Below, one piece after another: positions 51,618 through 60,089 of a stretch of 64,000 nucleotides of DNA. Made by a program: the position numbers and the translations under genes. This stretch comes from Candidatus Bipolaricaulota bacterium (GTDB taxonomy: Bacteria; Bipolaricaulota; Bipolaricaulia; Bipolaricaulales; Bipolaricaulaceae), in NCBI GenBank assembly GCA_025060415.1, contig JANXBT010000001.1:491628-555627 (forward strand), read 5' to 3'. Under the pieces are notes generated by a model that searched no databases, had not been told where the DNA came from, and saw nothing but the letters and a program-made list of their open reading frames with translations. Numbering within the stretch: position 1 is the stretch's first letter; every line of letters starts with the position of its first letter.

Positions 51618-54600
51618 ATGGTGACGTTTTCCCTGGACGGAAAGAGGGTCACGGGCGAGGCGGGCGAGACGATCCTGCAGGCGGCGCGGCGCGCCGGGGT
51701 GGACATCCCCGCCCTCTGCGCGGACCCGCGCCTCCCGCCCTTCGACGCCTGCGGGGTGTGCGTGGTGGAGGTGGAGGGCAAGGGGGTGGTCAAGGCCTGC
51801 TCCACCCCCATCGCCGAGGGGATGGTGGTGCGCACCCGCACCCCGGCGGCGGAGGAGGTGCGCCGCAGCGCCCTGGAGCTCCTCCTCAGCGCCCACTGGG
51901 GGGACTGCATCGCCCCCTGCCAGCTCCACTGCCCCCAGCACACCGACTGCCAGGGCTACGTGGGGCTCACCGCCAACGGCCTGTACCTGGAGGGCCTGAA
52001 GCTCCTTTACGAGAAGCTGCCCCTTCCGGCCACCCTGGGGCGGATCTGCCCGGCGCCCTGCGAGGACGCCTGCCGGCGCCAGATCGTGGAGGAGCCCATC
52101 CAGATCCGGCGCATCAAGCGCTTCCTTGGGGAGCTGGGGCTGGACTACGTGCCGCCGGTGGGGCCGGCCACGGGGTTCCGGGTGGCCGTGGTGGGCAGCG
52201 GCCCGGCCGGGCTCTCCGCCGCGTACTTCCTGCGCCGCCAGGGCCACGCGGTGGTGGTATTCGAGGCCCGGGAGCGGCTGGGCGGCATGCTCCGCTACGG
52301 CATCCCCGTCTTCCGCCTCCCTCATGAGGTCCTGGACCGGGAGATCGAGGTCCTGCGGCGGATGGGCATCGAGTTCCGTACGGGCGTGGCCCTGGGGCGC
52401 GACCTCACTTTGGCCGACCTGGAGCGCGACTTCCATGCGGTCTTCCTCGGGCTTGGGGCCTGGAAGTCCCGCCGGCTGGGCATCCCCGGGGAGGACCACC
52501 CCGCCGTGCTCCAGGGCCTTGAGTTCCTGGCCCAAGTGAAGACGGGGCAGCCGCCGCGGCTTCCGGGCCGGGTGGCGGTGATCGGCGGCGGGAACACCGC
52601 CATGGACGCGGCCCGCACGGCCCGGCGGCTGGGCGCCGAGGTGGTGGTGATCTACCGGCGCGGCCGGGAGGAGATGCCCGCCGAGCCCGAGGAGGTCCAG
52701 GAAGCCGAAGAGGAAGGGGTCCGCTTCGAGTTCCTGGCCCAGCCCCTCGCCTTCCTCCCCGCGGGGGAGAGGCTCCAGGGGGTGCGGTGCCAGCGCATGC
52801 AGCTTTCTGAGCCCGATGCCTCGGGGCGGCGGCGGCCCGTGCCCGTCCCCGGCGCGGAGTTCGTGGTGCCCGTGGAGGCGGCCATCGTGGCCGTGGGCCA
52901 GGAGCCGGACTTCCCCTTCCTGGCGGAGATGGGCCTCGCCCTCAACAAGGACGGCACGATCCAGGCCGATCCGGAGACGGGGCAGACCAACCGGCCGAAG
53001 GTGTTCGCCGGGGGGGACGCCGTGACCGGGCCGGGCATCGCCATCGAGGCCATCGCCGCCGGCTACCGCGCCGCCCTGGCCATCGACCGTCTCTTACGCG
53101 GCCTCCCCCTGCGGGTCCCGGAGCCCTACGTGCACACGAAGGCGGAGGTCCGGCGGGAGGAGCTGGGGGAGGTGGCGGAGGCCCGGAGGGTGCAGCCCCG
53201 GCGGCGCCCGGCGGAGGAGCGCGTCCGGGACTTCCGGCCCTTCGAGGCCCGCTACACCCGGGCCCAGGCGGAGGCCGAGGCCCGCCGCTGCTTGGAGTGC
53301 GGTTGCAGCGCGGCCTTCACCTGCCTCCTGCGCGCCTACTCCGGCGCGGCCCAGGCCCGCCAGGACCGCTACCCCGGCGAGGTCCCGAAGCCCCTCCCCG
53401 ACGCGCGCCACCCCTTCATCGTGCGCGACCCCGCCAAGTGCATCCTGTGCGGCCGCTGCGTGCGCGTGTGCGACGAGATCTGCGGGGTCCACGCCATCGA
53501 CTTCGTGCGCCGCGGGTTCGTCGCGGAGATCCAAGCCCCGTTCAACGCGGCCTGGCAGGACTCGGACTGCGTTTCCTGCGGGGCCTGCGTGGAGACCTGC
53601 CCCACGGGCGCCCTCTACGACCGCTTGGCCCTGCGCAAGTTCGTGCCCCTGCGGGCCAAGGAGGCGGAGACCGTCTGCACCCTGTGCGGTTTGGCCTGCC
53701 CGATGGTGGTGGAGACCCTGGACGGGAAGTTCCTGCGGGCCCGGGCGGGCGGGGGCGGGGTGCTTTGCGCCAAGGGCCGCTACGGCTGGCAGGTCCTGCT
53801 CGCGCGGGCCCGCCTCACCCAGCCCTTCCTCCGCCGGAACGGGCGGCTCCGCCCCGCCCCCTGGGAGGAGGCGCTGGCCCTCCTTGCTCGCCACCTGTCC
53901 CAGAGGGGAACGGTGCTCGTCCTCGATCCCGGGCTGAGCGCGGAGGAATTCCGGTTCTGGCAGGGGTTGGCGGCGGAACTCGGGGCCGAGCTGCGCGTGG
54001 CCGGCGCGGACGCCGGCGCCTGGCCCCTGTCCCTGGCGGGGCCGGAGGCCCTGGCCACCGCGGACCTCCTCCTCCGGCCCGCCCGGCTCTCCCGCCATGA
54101 GGGCTTCGTCCTAGGCCTGCGCTTGCGGGAGGCGTCCCGGCGGGGCGCGGCGGTGGTGGCGCTGCCCCAGCGGGCGGATCCCGCGCGCCTCCCGGCGGAG
54201 CTTGTGGAGCGGGTGCGAGCGGCGCAGGCCCCGCTTTTGGTCCTCGAGGCGCCCTGGGCGGACGGGCTCCTGCGGGAGGTGGCCGCGGCCCTGCAGCGGC
54301 TCCACCCGCAGCTTCGCCTGTTCAGCCCCCAGGGCAGCCTGAACCCCGGGCTTTGGGCGGGGCTCTCCGGGGAGCCGCCGCGGGCGGCGCGGGCCCTGGT
54401 GTTCGTGGGGGCGGAGATCGCCGGCCCCTGGGCGGTGGCCGCGCGCCAGGCTCGGTTCGTGGCGGCGTTCAGCCCCTGGCCCCCGCGCGCCGCCCCCTTC
54501 CTCCACGCCCTCCTGCCCCACGGCCTGCCCCTGGAAGAAGGCGGCACCTTCGGGACGGCGGAGGGGCGGACGGTCCGGGTGGCGCCGGTGCTTCCTCCGC

Positions 54601-54776
54601 CCGGCGGGCGGAGCCCGGGGGAGGTGCGGGCGGCCCTGGCCCGGGCCCTGGGCTTACGGGAGCCGGCGGGCGCGGCCGTGGCGGATCCGGCCGAACCCCA
54701 CGCGCTGCGGCTCCCCTGGGCCAGCTCCCTGGCCCAGGAGCTCCTGCGCCGGCGGGGGATCGCGCCGTTTCGGTGA
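51618..54776 (+). CDS. Fused ferredoxin / NfnB-GltD-like / NuoG-like oxidoreductase (StnA-like)
   Basis: 1052 residues from ATG 51618 (GTG 51612, overlapping the nuoF stop, is also possible). In order: [2Fe-2S] domain (C34, C45, C48, C61); GltD-like N-terminal Fe-S region (CIAPCQLHCPQHTDC); FAD site GSGPAG at about 193; NADPH site IGGGNTAMDAARTA at about 322; two [4Fe-4S] motifs from C608 (CILCGRCVRVCDEIC, CVSCGACVETCP); a molybdopterin-oxidoreductase [4Fe-4S] domain from C687 (CTLCGLACP, GVLCAKGRYG); then about 320 residues of degenerate NuoG-like sequence with no catalytic Cys or Sec. With the preceding NuoE and NuoF subunits this resembles StnABC, which couples NADH and reduced ferredoxin to NADP reduction. 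The assignment is by domain order, not by close comparison. Confidence 0.75.
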   Translation: MVTFSLDGKRVTGEAGETILQAARRAGVDIPALCADPRLPPFDACGVCVVEVEGKGVVKACSTPIAEGMVVRTRTPAAEEVRRSALELLLSAHWGDCIAPCQLHCPQHTDCQGYVGLTANGLYLEGLKLLYEKLPLPATLGRICPAPCEDACRRQIVEEPIQIRRIKRFLGELGLDYVPPVGPATGFRVAVVGSGPAGLSAAYFLRRQGHAVVVFEARERLGGMLRYGIPVFRLPHEVLDREIEVLRRMGIEFRTGVALGRDLTLADLERDFHAVFLGLGAWKSRRLGIPGEDHPAVLQGLEFLAQVKTGQPPRLPGRVAVIGGGNTAMDAARTARRLGAEVVVIYRRGREEMPAEPEEVQEAEEEGVRFEFLAQPLAFLPAGERLQGVRCQRMQLSEPDASGRRRPVPVPGAEFVVPVEAAIVAVGQEPDFPFLAEMGLALNKDGTIQADPETGQTNRPKVFAGGDAVTGPGIAIEAIAAGYRAALAIDRLLRGLPLRVPEPYVHTKAEVRREELGEVAEARRVQPRRRPAEERVRDFRPFEARYTRAQAEAEARRCLECGCSAAFTCLLRAYSGAAQARQDRYPGEVPKPLPDARHPFIVRDPAKCILCGRCVRVCDEICGVHAIDFVRRGFVAEIQAPFNAAWQDSDCVSCGACVETCPTGALYDRLALRKFVPLRAKEAETVCTLCGLACPMVVETLDGKFLRARAGGGGVLCAKGRYGWQVLLARARLTQPFLRRNGRLRPAPWEEALALLARHLSQRGTVLVLDPGLSAEEFRFWQGLAAELGAELRVAGADAGAWPLSLAGPEALATADLLLRPARLSRHEGFVLGLRLREASRRGAAVVALPQRADPARLPAELVERVRAAQAPLLVLEAPWADGLLREVAAALQRLHPQLRLFSPQGSLNPGLWAGLSGEPPRAARALVFVGAEIAGPWAVAARQARFVAAFSPWPPRAAPFLHALLPHGLPLEEGGTFGTAEGRTVRVAPVLPPPGGRSPGEVRAALARALGLREPAGAAVADPAEPHALRLPWASSLAQELLRRRGIAPFR

Positions 54777-54790
54777 GGCCAAAAATCGGT

Positions 54791-54815
54791 CGGCGCGCCG
54801 CAAGGAGGCGCGCCG
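54791..54815 (+). repeat. Perfect inverted repeat before the glutamate dehydrogenase gene
   Basis: CGGCGCGCC (54791-54799) and GGCGCGCCG (54807-54815) pair fully around a 7-base loop. The right side lacks a T tract; AAAAAGGAGGG, the ribosome site of the next gene, follows after seven bases. It could be an operator, an mRNA stabiliser or a weak terminator. Confidence 0.5.
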
Positions 54816-54836
54816 GGCCTAAAAAGGAGGGTGTCC

Positions 54837-56093
54837 ATGGCGGTTCAGGCGACGTTGAACCCTTTTGAGATCGCCCAGCGGCAGCTCGATGAGGCGGCCA
54901 AGCTCTTGGGCCTGGAGCGGGGGATGCACGAGCTTTTGCGTTGGCCCATGCGGGAGTTCCACGTGCGCATCCCCGTGCGCATGGACGACGGCTCCGTGCG
55001 GGTGTTCGAGGGGTTCCGGGTGCAGTACAACTGGGCGCGGGGCCCCTGCAAGGGCGGCATCCGCTTCCACCCCGAGGAGACCTTCGACACCGTGCGGGCC
55101 CTGGCCGCCTGGATGACCTGGAAGACGGCGGTGATGGACCTCCCCCTGGGCGGCGGCAAGGGCGGGGTGGTCTGCAACCCCAAGGAGCTTTCGGAGCGGG
55201 AGCTGGAGCGCCTCTCCCGCGGGTACATCCGGGCCATCGCCCACTACATCGGCCCGGAGATCGACGTGCCCGCGCCCGACGTGTACACCAACCCCCAGAT
55301 CATGGCCTGGATGATGGACGAGTACGAGACGATCGTGGGGCGGAGCGCGCCGGGTGTGATCACGGGCAAGCCCCTTCCTCTCGGGGGTTCGGCCGGCCGG
55401 GGCGATGCCACGGCCCGCGGCGGCATGTACTGCATCCGCGAGGCCTGCAAGGTCCTGGGCCTCAACCCCAAAGGGGCCACCTGCGCCATCCAGGGCTACG
55501 GCAACGCCGGCCAGTTCGCCCACCTCTTGGGCGAGGAGCTCCTGGGCCTGAAGGTGGTGGCCGTCTCCGACTCCAAGGGCGGGATCTATAACCCCAACGG
55601 GCTCCCCGCCAAGGAGGTCATCGCCCACAAGGAGAAGACCGGCTCGGTGGTGGGCTTCCCCGGGGCCAAGGGCATCACCAATGCCGAGCTGTTGGAGCTT
55701 CCCGTGGACATCCTCATCCCCGCGGCCCTGGAGAACCAGATCACCGCGGCCAACGCCGGCCGCATCAAGGCCAAAATCGTAGCGGAGCTGGCCAACGGCC
55801 CCACCACCCCCGAGGCCGACGAGATCCTCTTCAAGAATAAGGTCTACGTGATCCCCGACTTCCTGTGCAACGCGGGCGGGGTCACCGTGTCCTACTTCGA
55901 GCAGGTGCAGAACGCCATGATGTACTACTGGCCGGCGGAGGAGGTCCACGAGAAGCTGGACCGCAAGATGACCGCCGCCTTCCACGCCGTGCACAAGACC
56001 GCCCAGGAGCATAGGGTCCACAACCGCCTGGGTGCGTACCTGGTGGCCGTGCAGCGGGTGGTGGAGGCCGTGCGCCTGCGCGGCTGGGCCTAG
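54837..56093 (+). CDS. gdhA: Glutamate dehydrogenase
   Basis: 418 residues from ATG 54837, six bases after AAAAGGAGGG. The motifs [35 protein letters not shown] (catalytic Lys region), [15 protein letters not shown] and [18 protein letters not shown] (dinucleotide fold) are canonical for hexameric bacterial and archaeal enzymes. It interconverts 2-oxoglutarate plus ammonium with glutamate; NAD or NADP preference was not deduced. It follows the transhydrogenase gene by 60 bases and is closed by a strong terminator. Confidence 0.95.
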   Translation: MAVQATLNPFEIAQRQLDEAAKLLGLERGMHELLRWPMREFHVRIPVRMDDGSVRVFEGFRVQYNWARGPCKGGIRFHPEETFDTVRALAAWMTWKTAVMDLPLGGGKGGVVCNPKELSERELERLSRGYIRAIAHYIGPEIDVPAPDVYTNPQIMAWMMDEYETIVGRSAPGVITGKPLPLGGSAGRGDATARGGMYCIREACKVLGLNPKGATCAIQGYGNAGQFAHLLGEELLGLKVVAVSDSKGGIYNPNGLPAKEVIAHKEKTGSVVGFPGAKGITNAELLELPVDILIPAALENQITAANAGRIKAKIVAELANGPTTPEADEILFKNKVYVIPDFLCNAGGVTVSYFEQVQNAMMYYWPAEEVHEKLDRKMTAAFHAVHKTAQEHRVHNRLGAYLVAVQRVVEAVRLRGWA

Positions 56094-56110
56094 GGTGCCT
56101 CGGGGAAGAA

Positions 56111-56140
56111 GGGGCGGGCCTTCTGGCCCGCCCCTTTTTT
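56111..56140 (+). terminator. Intrinsic terminator after gdhA
   Basis: GGGGCGGGCC (56111-56120) pairs with GGCCCGCCCC (56125-56134) around TTCT, followed by six T. On the other strand the hairpin directly follows the stop of the HAD gene, with AGAAGG before and few T after, so it mainly serves gdhA. Confidence 0.9.
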
Positions 56141-56739
56141 CATGGGGCGAGGTGCGCGGCCAAGACCTCCCGGACCTCCGCCAGGGTCTGGACCTCGAGG
56201 AAGCGGGCCCCTGGGGGGAAGAAGGGGCGCATCCAGGCCCGCGGGGCCACGAGGACCACCCAGGGGATCCCGGCGGCATGGGCGGCCTGGAGGTCCAGGT
56301 GGGAGTCGCCCACCACCGCGGCGGCCTCCGGGGCGACTCCCAGCCTTCGCAGGGGGCCGAGGAACGCCTCCGGGTCGGGCTTCAGCGCCCCGTCCTCCCG
56401 GGTCCACACGAGGTCGAAGGGCAGGGGATGGACCCGCAGCACCGCCGCCGCGCTCTCCCGGGAGTTGTTGGTCACCAACCCGCAGCGCACGCCCTTTTCC
56501 CGCAGGAAGCGGAGGAGCTCCCAGGCCCCGGGCTTGAGCCGGCCCCGCCGTACCCCCTCCGCCTCCCGCTCCCGCAGGCGTGCCTCCGCCCGCTCCCGCT
56601 CCCCTGGGGGCAGCCGCGCGATGTGCCAGTAGATGGGAAGGCCATCGGGCGGGAGCCCCAGCTCCCGGCGGAGCTCGTCCCAAGGGATGGGGTTGTCCCA
56701 CAGCGTCCCATCGAGGTCAAAGAGGACGGCCCGCAGCAT
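56140..56739 (-). CDS. HAD-superfamily phosphatase
   Basis: 199 residues: AVLFDLDGTLWDN (motif I, nucleophile Asp8), GLVTNNSRES (motif II), LKPDPEAFLGPLRRLG (motif III) and VVGDSHLDLQAAHAAG (motif IV). The cap is small and helical, as in phosphoglycolate phosphatases. The substrate is unknown. Its stop codon lies in the T tract of the gdhA terminator. Confidence 0.85.
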   Translation of the reverse strand: MLRAVLFDLDGTLWDNPIPWDELRRELGLPPDGLPIYWHIARLPPGERERAEARLREREAEGVRRGRLKPGAWELLRFLREKGVRCGLVTNNSRESAAAVLRVHPLPFDLVWTREDGALKPDPEAFLGPLRRLGVAPEAAAVVGDSHLDLQAAHAAGIPWVVLVAPRAWMRPFFPPGARFLEVQTLAEVREVLAAHLAP

Positions 56740-56757
56740 CGCCCAATCCTAGCCGCC

Positions 56758-56763
56758 TATAAT
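56758..56763 (+). promoter_or_regulatory. -10 element of the nitroreductase gene
   Basis: TATAAT at 56758-56763. Transcription would start near 56770, which rules out the upstream ATG at 56762 as start codon and points to GTG 56783 behind AAAGGAGGGG. The -35 is not clear. Confidence 0.55.
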
Positions 56764-56782
56764 GGTAGGGAAAGGAGGGGAT

Positions 56783-57298
56783 GTGGACGTGTTTGAGGCC
56801 ATGCGGGCCCGGCGCTCCGTGCGCCGGTACCTTCGGGAGCCGATCCCTGAGGGGGTGGTGGAGGAGCTCCTTTCCGCGGCGGTGCTGGCCCCCAGCGCGG
56901 GCAACGCCCAGCCCTGGCGGTTCGTGGTGGTGCGGGACCCGGGGCTGCGGGAGGGGCTGGCCGCCGCGGCCTACGGGCAAAGCTTCCTCGTGGAGGCGCC
57001 GGTGGTGATCGTGGTCTGTGCGGATTTGGAGCGGGCCCGGCGGGCCTACCGGGAGCGGGGGGAAACCCTGTATTGCCTGCAGGACACGGCCGCGGCCATC
57101 CAAAACCTCCTTTTGGCCGCCACCGCCAAGGGCCTGGGCACGTGCTGGGTAGGCGCGTTCGACGAGAGCAAGGTCTCGGAGCTCTTGGGCCTTCCGAAGG
57201 CCCTGCGGCCGGTGGCCCTCATCCCGGTGGGGAAGCCGGGGGAGGCGCCGCGGGCCCGGCCCCGCCGCCCCCTTTCCGAAGTCGTAGAGTACCGCTAG
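56783..57298 (+). CDS. Nitroreductase-family flavoprotein
   Basis: 171 residues from GTG 56783, giving the common start (M)DVFEAMRARRSVRRYL. LAPSAGNAQPWRFVVV and LLLAATAKGLGTCWVGAF are FMN-binding blocks of the small nitroreductase/BluB-like family. These enzymes use NAD(P)H to reduce quinones, nitro groups or flavins; the substrate cannot be told. Ends one base before the tRNA gene on the other strand. Confidence 0.85.
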   Translation: MDVFEAMRARRSVRRYLREPIPEGVVEELLSAAVLAPSAGNAQPWRFVVVRDPGLREGLAAAAYGQSFLVEAPVVIVVCADLERARRAYRERGETLYCLQDTAAAIQNLLLAATAKGLGTCWVGAFDESKVSELLGLPKALRPVALIPVGKPGEAPRARPRRPLSEVVEYR

Positions 57299-57383
57299 CG
57301 GAGGGAGGGGGATTCGAACCCCCGAAGCCTTTCGGCTTACCGGTTTTCAAGACCGGCGGTTTCGGCCGCTCACCCATCCCTCC
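57299..57383 (-). tRNA. tRNA-Ser (anticodon TGA)
   Basis: On the minus strand GGAGGGA (57383-57377) pairs with TCCCTCC (57306-57300), discriminator G at 57299, CCA not encoded. The anticodon stem CCGGT/ACCGG encloses CTTGAAA with TGA in the anticodon place. A long variable arm with GCCGAAAGGC and the T loop GGGGGTTCGAATCCCCC are as expected for a class II serine tRNA. Confidence 0.95.
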
Positions 57384-57403
57384 CGCCCCCAAATTTTCCG
57401 GAG

Positions 57404-57433
57404 CCGACACGCCGGAACCAACCCCACTATAAT
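57404..57433 (+). promoter_or_regulatory. Promoter of the PIG-L deacetylase gene, leaderless
   Basis: CCGACA (57404-57409), 18-base spacer, TATAAT (57428-57433). The GTG start at 57442 lies eight bases after the -10 with no ribosome site, so the message should start at or next to the start codon. Confidence 0.6.
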
Positions 57434-57441
57434 GGAGCCTC

Positions 57442-58413
57442 GTGGCCGGGCGGCGCCGGAAGCTGCGGCGGTGGCTTTTGGGGGTGGTCCTCGTCCCCTT
57501 CGCCCTGGGCCTCCTCCCCGGCGTGCCCCACCCCCTGCTGCACCTCTTCCCCTTGGGGGCGCCCATCCCGCCCCGCGCCGGCGTCCCCGCCCCAAACGAG
57601 GGCGGGGAGCGGGTCCTGGTCCTGGCCCCTCACCCCGACGACGAGGTGCTGGGCGCGGGCGGGGCCATCGTGGACCTCCTGGCTCAAGGGGCCCAAGTGC
57701 TCGTGGTCTTCCTCACCAACGGCGACGCCAACACCGCGGCCAAGCACTTCTTCACCTGGAACCCCCTGCACCGGGCCGAGGACTTCCAGTCCCTGGGGTA
57801 CCGGCGCATGAAGGAGGCCGGCAAGGCCCTGCAGATCCTGGGCGTCCCCCCCGACCACGCCCTGTTCCTGGGCTACCCCGACCGCGGCCTCCTAAGCCTC
57901 CTCACCACCCACTGGGACGTGCCCTACCGCAGCCCCTACACCCGGCGGGACCGCCCCTTTTACCGCAACAGCTTCAACCCCGAGGCGCGGTACACGGGCG
58001 CGGACCTCCTGCGGGACCTCTGTGCGATCCTTGAGGCCTTTCGGCCCACCCTGGTCTACGGGCCCCATCCGGACGACGGGCATCCCGACCACCGCGCGGC
58101 CGCCGCCTTCCTCCGCCGGGCCCTGGCGGAAAGCGGGCTGACCCCGGAGGTGCGCTACTACCTGGTCCACGCCCCGCGGTGGCCGCTCCCCCGGCGCCTG
58201 GACCCCTCCCGGCCCCTGGCCGCCCCGGACTTCCTTCTGGAGCGCTGGGAGTGGCAGGAGCTGCCGGTCAGCGCAACGGCGGCGGAAAAGAAGCTTCAGG
58301 CCCTGCGGGCCTACGGCTCCCAGCGGCTCACCAACGGCCGGTTCCTGGCGGCCTTCGTCCGCCAAAACGAGCTCTTCGCCCGCGACAACCTCAGCGCCGC
58401 TCCAAGCAGGTGA
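57442..58413 (+). CDS. PIG-L/LmbE-family N-acetylglucosaminyl deacetylase
   Basis: 323 residues from GTG 57442. A membrane anchor (WLLGVVLVPFALGLLPGV, about 11-28) precedes the zinc motif VLAPHPDDEVLGAGGAI near residue 60. The second His motif is GPHPDDGHPDHRAAAAFL near residue 208. The family removes N-acetyl groups from GlcNAc-lipids or polysaccharides. The last 23 bases overlap the convergent flippase-methyltransferase gene, which suggests a shared role in a glycolipid or glycan (inference). Confidence 0.87.
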   Translation: MAGRRRKLRRWLLGVVLVPFALGLLPGVPHPLLHLFPLGAPIPPRAGVPAPNEGGERVLVLAPHPDDEVLGAGGAIVDLLAQGAQVLVVFLTNGDANTAAKHFFTWNPLHRAEDFQSLGYRRMKEAGKALQILGVPPDHALFLGYPDRGLLSLLTTHWDVPYRSPYTRRDRPFYRNSFNPEARYTGADLLRDLCAILEAFRPTLVYGPHPDDGHPDHRAAAAFLRRALAESGLTPEVRYYLVHAPRWPLPRRLDPSRPLAAPDFLLERWEWQELPVSATAAEKKLQALRAYGSQRLTNGRFLAAFVRQNELFARDNLSAAPSR

Positions 58414-60052
58414 TGGCGTAGGGCCGCGTGGGGTGGGCCTCCACGTGCTCGGCCACCCGGCGGAACGCGGGGTGGCGAAGGAAGGGGCGGTGGAAGACCT
58501 TGGCCGCGGGCCAGGGGCTCACCAGCACCAGGTGCCCCCCGGGCTCGATCTTCTGGGCCAGGCGCTCCGCGAGGCGCCGCACGCGGCCGTACCCGAGGTA
58601 ATAGAGGACCTCGGAGCAGAACACGAGGTCGTAGGTGCCCTCGGGCAGCCCCTCCCCGATGTCCATCTCGTGGAACTCCACGGGGAGGCCGGCGTTCCGC
58701 TCCCGGGCCCGGGCCAGGGCCCGGCGGGAGAAGTCCACGCCCACCGCCTGGGCGGCCACCCCCTCCTCCACGAGGCGCCGGGTGAACAGGCCCTCCGCGC
58801 AGCCCAGGTCCAGGGCCCGCCGGTAGGGCGGCCCCTGCCCCCCGCCCTTCCGCGGCAAAATGGCCAGCTTCAGCTCGTACTTCCTCCGCTCGTACGGGCT
58901 GTCCCGATACCCCCAGGGGTCCTCGCGCCGGAAGCGGTGGTCGAAGAGGCGCGGGAGGAGCCAGGGCCGGAGGAGGAAGCCGTAGACCAAGAGGTTTCCC
59001 AGCTCCGCCACCCCCCGCAGCAGCCCCAGCCTCTGCCGCACCCGCCGGCCCAGGCCGTACCCGCCCATGACGGCGAACCCCAGCCCCACCAAAAGCAGCT
59101 CCAGGAACCGGTAGGTGAGGGAGAAGGCCAGGGCGGCGGCCGCGGGGATGCCCAACAGGCCCAAGATCCCTACCCGGCCGCCCTCGGCCGTGCCCACGCC
59201 CGCGGGCGTCAGCCAAAGGAACAGGGAGAGGAAGGCGTTCAGGTTGAAGTACACCCCCATCTCCCGGAAGGCGAGCCAGCGGCCCTGGGCCAGGCCGAAG
59301 TAGAAAAAGGGGCGGACGTAGTGGCACAGGAAGCTCAGGAGCTGGAGGAGGAGGGCGGCGCCCAGGGCCCAGGAGCGCTGCCGCACGAGCCGGCCCATGG
59401 TGGCTTCCATCGCCTCGGCCCGTGGGGCCAGGGCGCGCAGGCGAGGCCAGGGCCGGCCCAGGGCCCCTATCAGCCGGCTCAGCCACCGCCAGCCCCGGGC
59501 GAAGCTCAGGGCGGCCAGGAGGACGACGAGGCCCAGAAAGAGGAGCCCGGCCAGGGCCCAGGGCCGCCGCCCCGGCGGGAGGAGGGGGAGGACCAGGCCG
59601 GCCCCCACGAGGGCGAACCCGAACAGGACCAGCCCGGCGATGACCCGGTCCCACACCAGCGTCCCCGCTACGGTGGCGGGGTCCGCGCCGGAGCGGCGCA
59701 CCACGATCCATCCCCGCACGGGCTCCCCGCCCAGGTAGGCCACGGGCGTGAGGTAGGAGACCGCAAAACCGGCGAGGGCCGCGGCCCACGCGGTGCCGAA
59801 CGGCACGCGCACCCCGGCGGCCCGCAGGAGCACCCCCCAGCTCCCCGCCCAGAAGGTCAGGCCCAGAAGCTCCAGCCCCAGCAGGGCCGCGAGGGCCCAT
59901 AAGGGGAGGCGGCGGGCGGCCTGCCAGATCTCCCGCGGTCCGCTCAGGGCCACAAGGAGGGCGAAGGCCCCGAGGCCCAAAAGCAAAAGCACCAGTGTCC
60001 AGCGGTGCCGCACCGGAAAAAAGTTAGCCGGCCCCGCGCGCCCCCACAACAT
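58391..60052 (-). CDS. LPG-synthase-type flippase domain fused to a SAM methyltransferase
   Basis: 553 residues from ATG 60052; a longer frame upstream would run into gyrA. Residues 1 to about 330 contain about eight membrane segments with VSYLTPVAYLGGEPVRGWIV and LWLTPAGVGTAEGG, features of the UPF0104 / lysyl-PG flippase domain. Residues from about 411 form a class I methyltransferase: ALDLGCAEGLFTRR (motif I, 414 on), VGVDFSRRALARAR and YDLVFCSEVLYYL, close to NodS-like N-methyltransferases. The fusion is unusual. It may flip and methylate a lipid-linked amino sugar, perhaps one deacetylated by its convergent neighbour; this is inference. Confidence 0.78.
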   Translation of the reverse strand: MLWGRAGPANFFPVRHRWTLVLLLLGLGAFALLVALSGPREIWQAARRLPLWALAALLGLELLGLTFWAGSWGVLLRAAGVRVPFGTAWAAALAGFAVSYLTPVAYLGGEPVRGWIVVRRSGADPATVAGTLVWDRVIAGLVLFGFALVGAGLVLPLLPPGRRPWALAGLLFLGLVVLLAALSFARGWRWLSRLIGALGRPWPRLRALAPRAEAMEATMGRLVRQRSWALGAALLLQLLSFLCHYVRPFFYFGLAQGRWLAFREMGVYFNLNAFLSLFLWLTPAGVGTAEGGRVGILGLLGIPAAAALAFSLTYRFLELLLVGLGFAVMGGYGLGRRVRQRLGLLRGVAELGNLLVYGFLLRPWLLPRLFDHRFRREDPWGYRDSPYERRKYELKLAILPRKGGGQGPPYRRALDLGCAEGLFTRRLVEEGVAAQAVGVDFSRRALARARERNAGLPVEFHEMDIGEGLPEGTYDLVFCSEVLYYLGYGRVRRLAERLAQKIEPGGHLVLVSPWPAAKVFHRPFLRHPAFRRVAEHVEAHPTRPYAITCLERR

Positions 60053-60080
60053 TGCGCCTTTGGCGATCCTGTCGTAGGAT
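60052..60080 (+). promoter_or_regulatory. Promoter of gyrA, leaderless
   Basis: TTGCGC (60052-60057), 17-base spacer, TAGGAT (60075-60080), and ATG 60090 nine bases later without a ribosome site. It overlaps the start codon of the divergent flippase gene. Confidence 0.6.
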
Positions 60081-60089
60081 TCCCCGCCT

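Noticed and set aside
49385-54776. [FeFe] hydrogenase (HndABCD-like) instead of transhydrogenase
   Set aside because: No H-cluster motifs were found in the large fused subunit or in neighbouring genes.
54791-54815. Terminator between the transhydrogenase and gdhA genes
   Set aside because: The hairpin is strong but is followed by GGGCCTAAAAA rather than a T tract on the plus strand.
56762-56782. ATG 56762 as the nitroreductase start
   Set aside because: It overlaps the TATAAT element and precedes the AAAGGAGGGG ribosome site; GTG 56783 gives the usual N-terminus.
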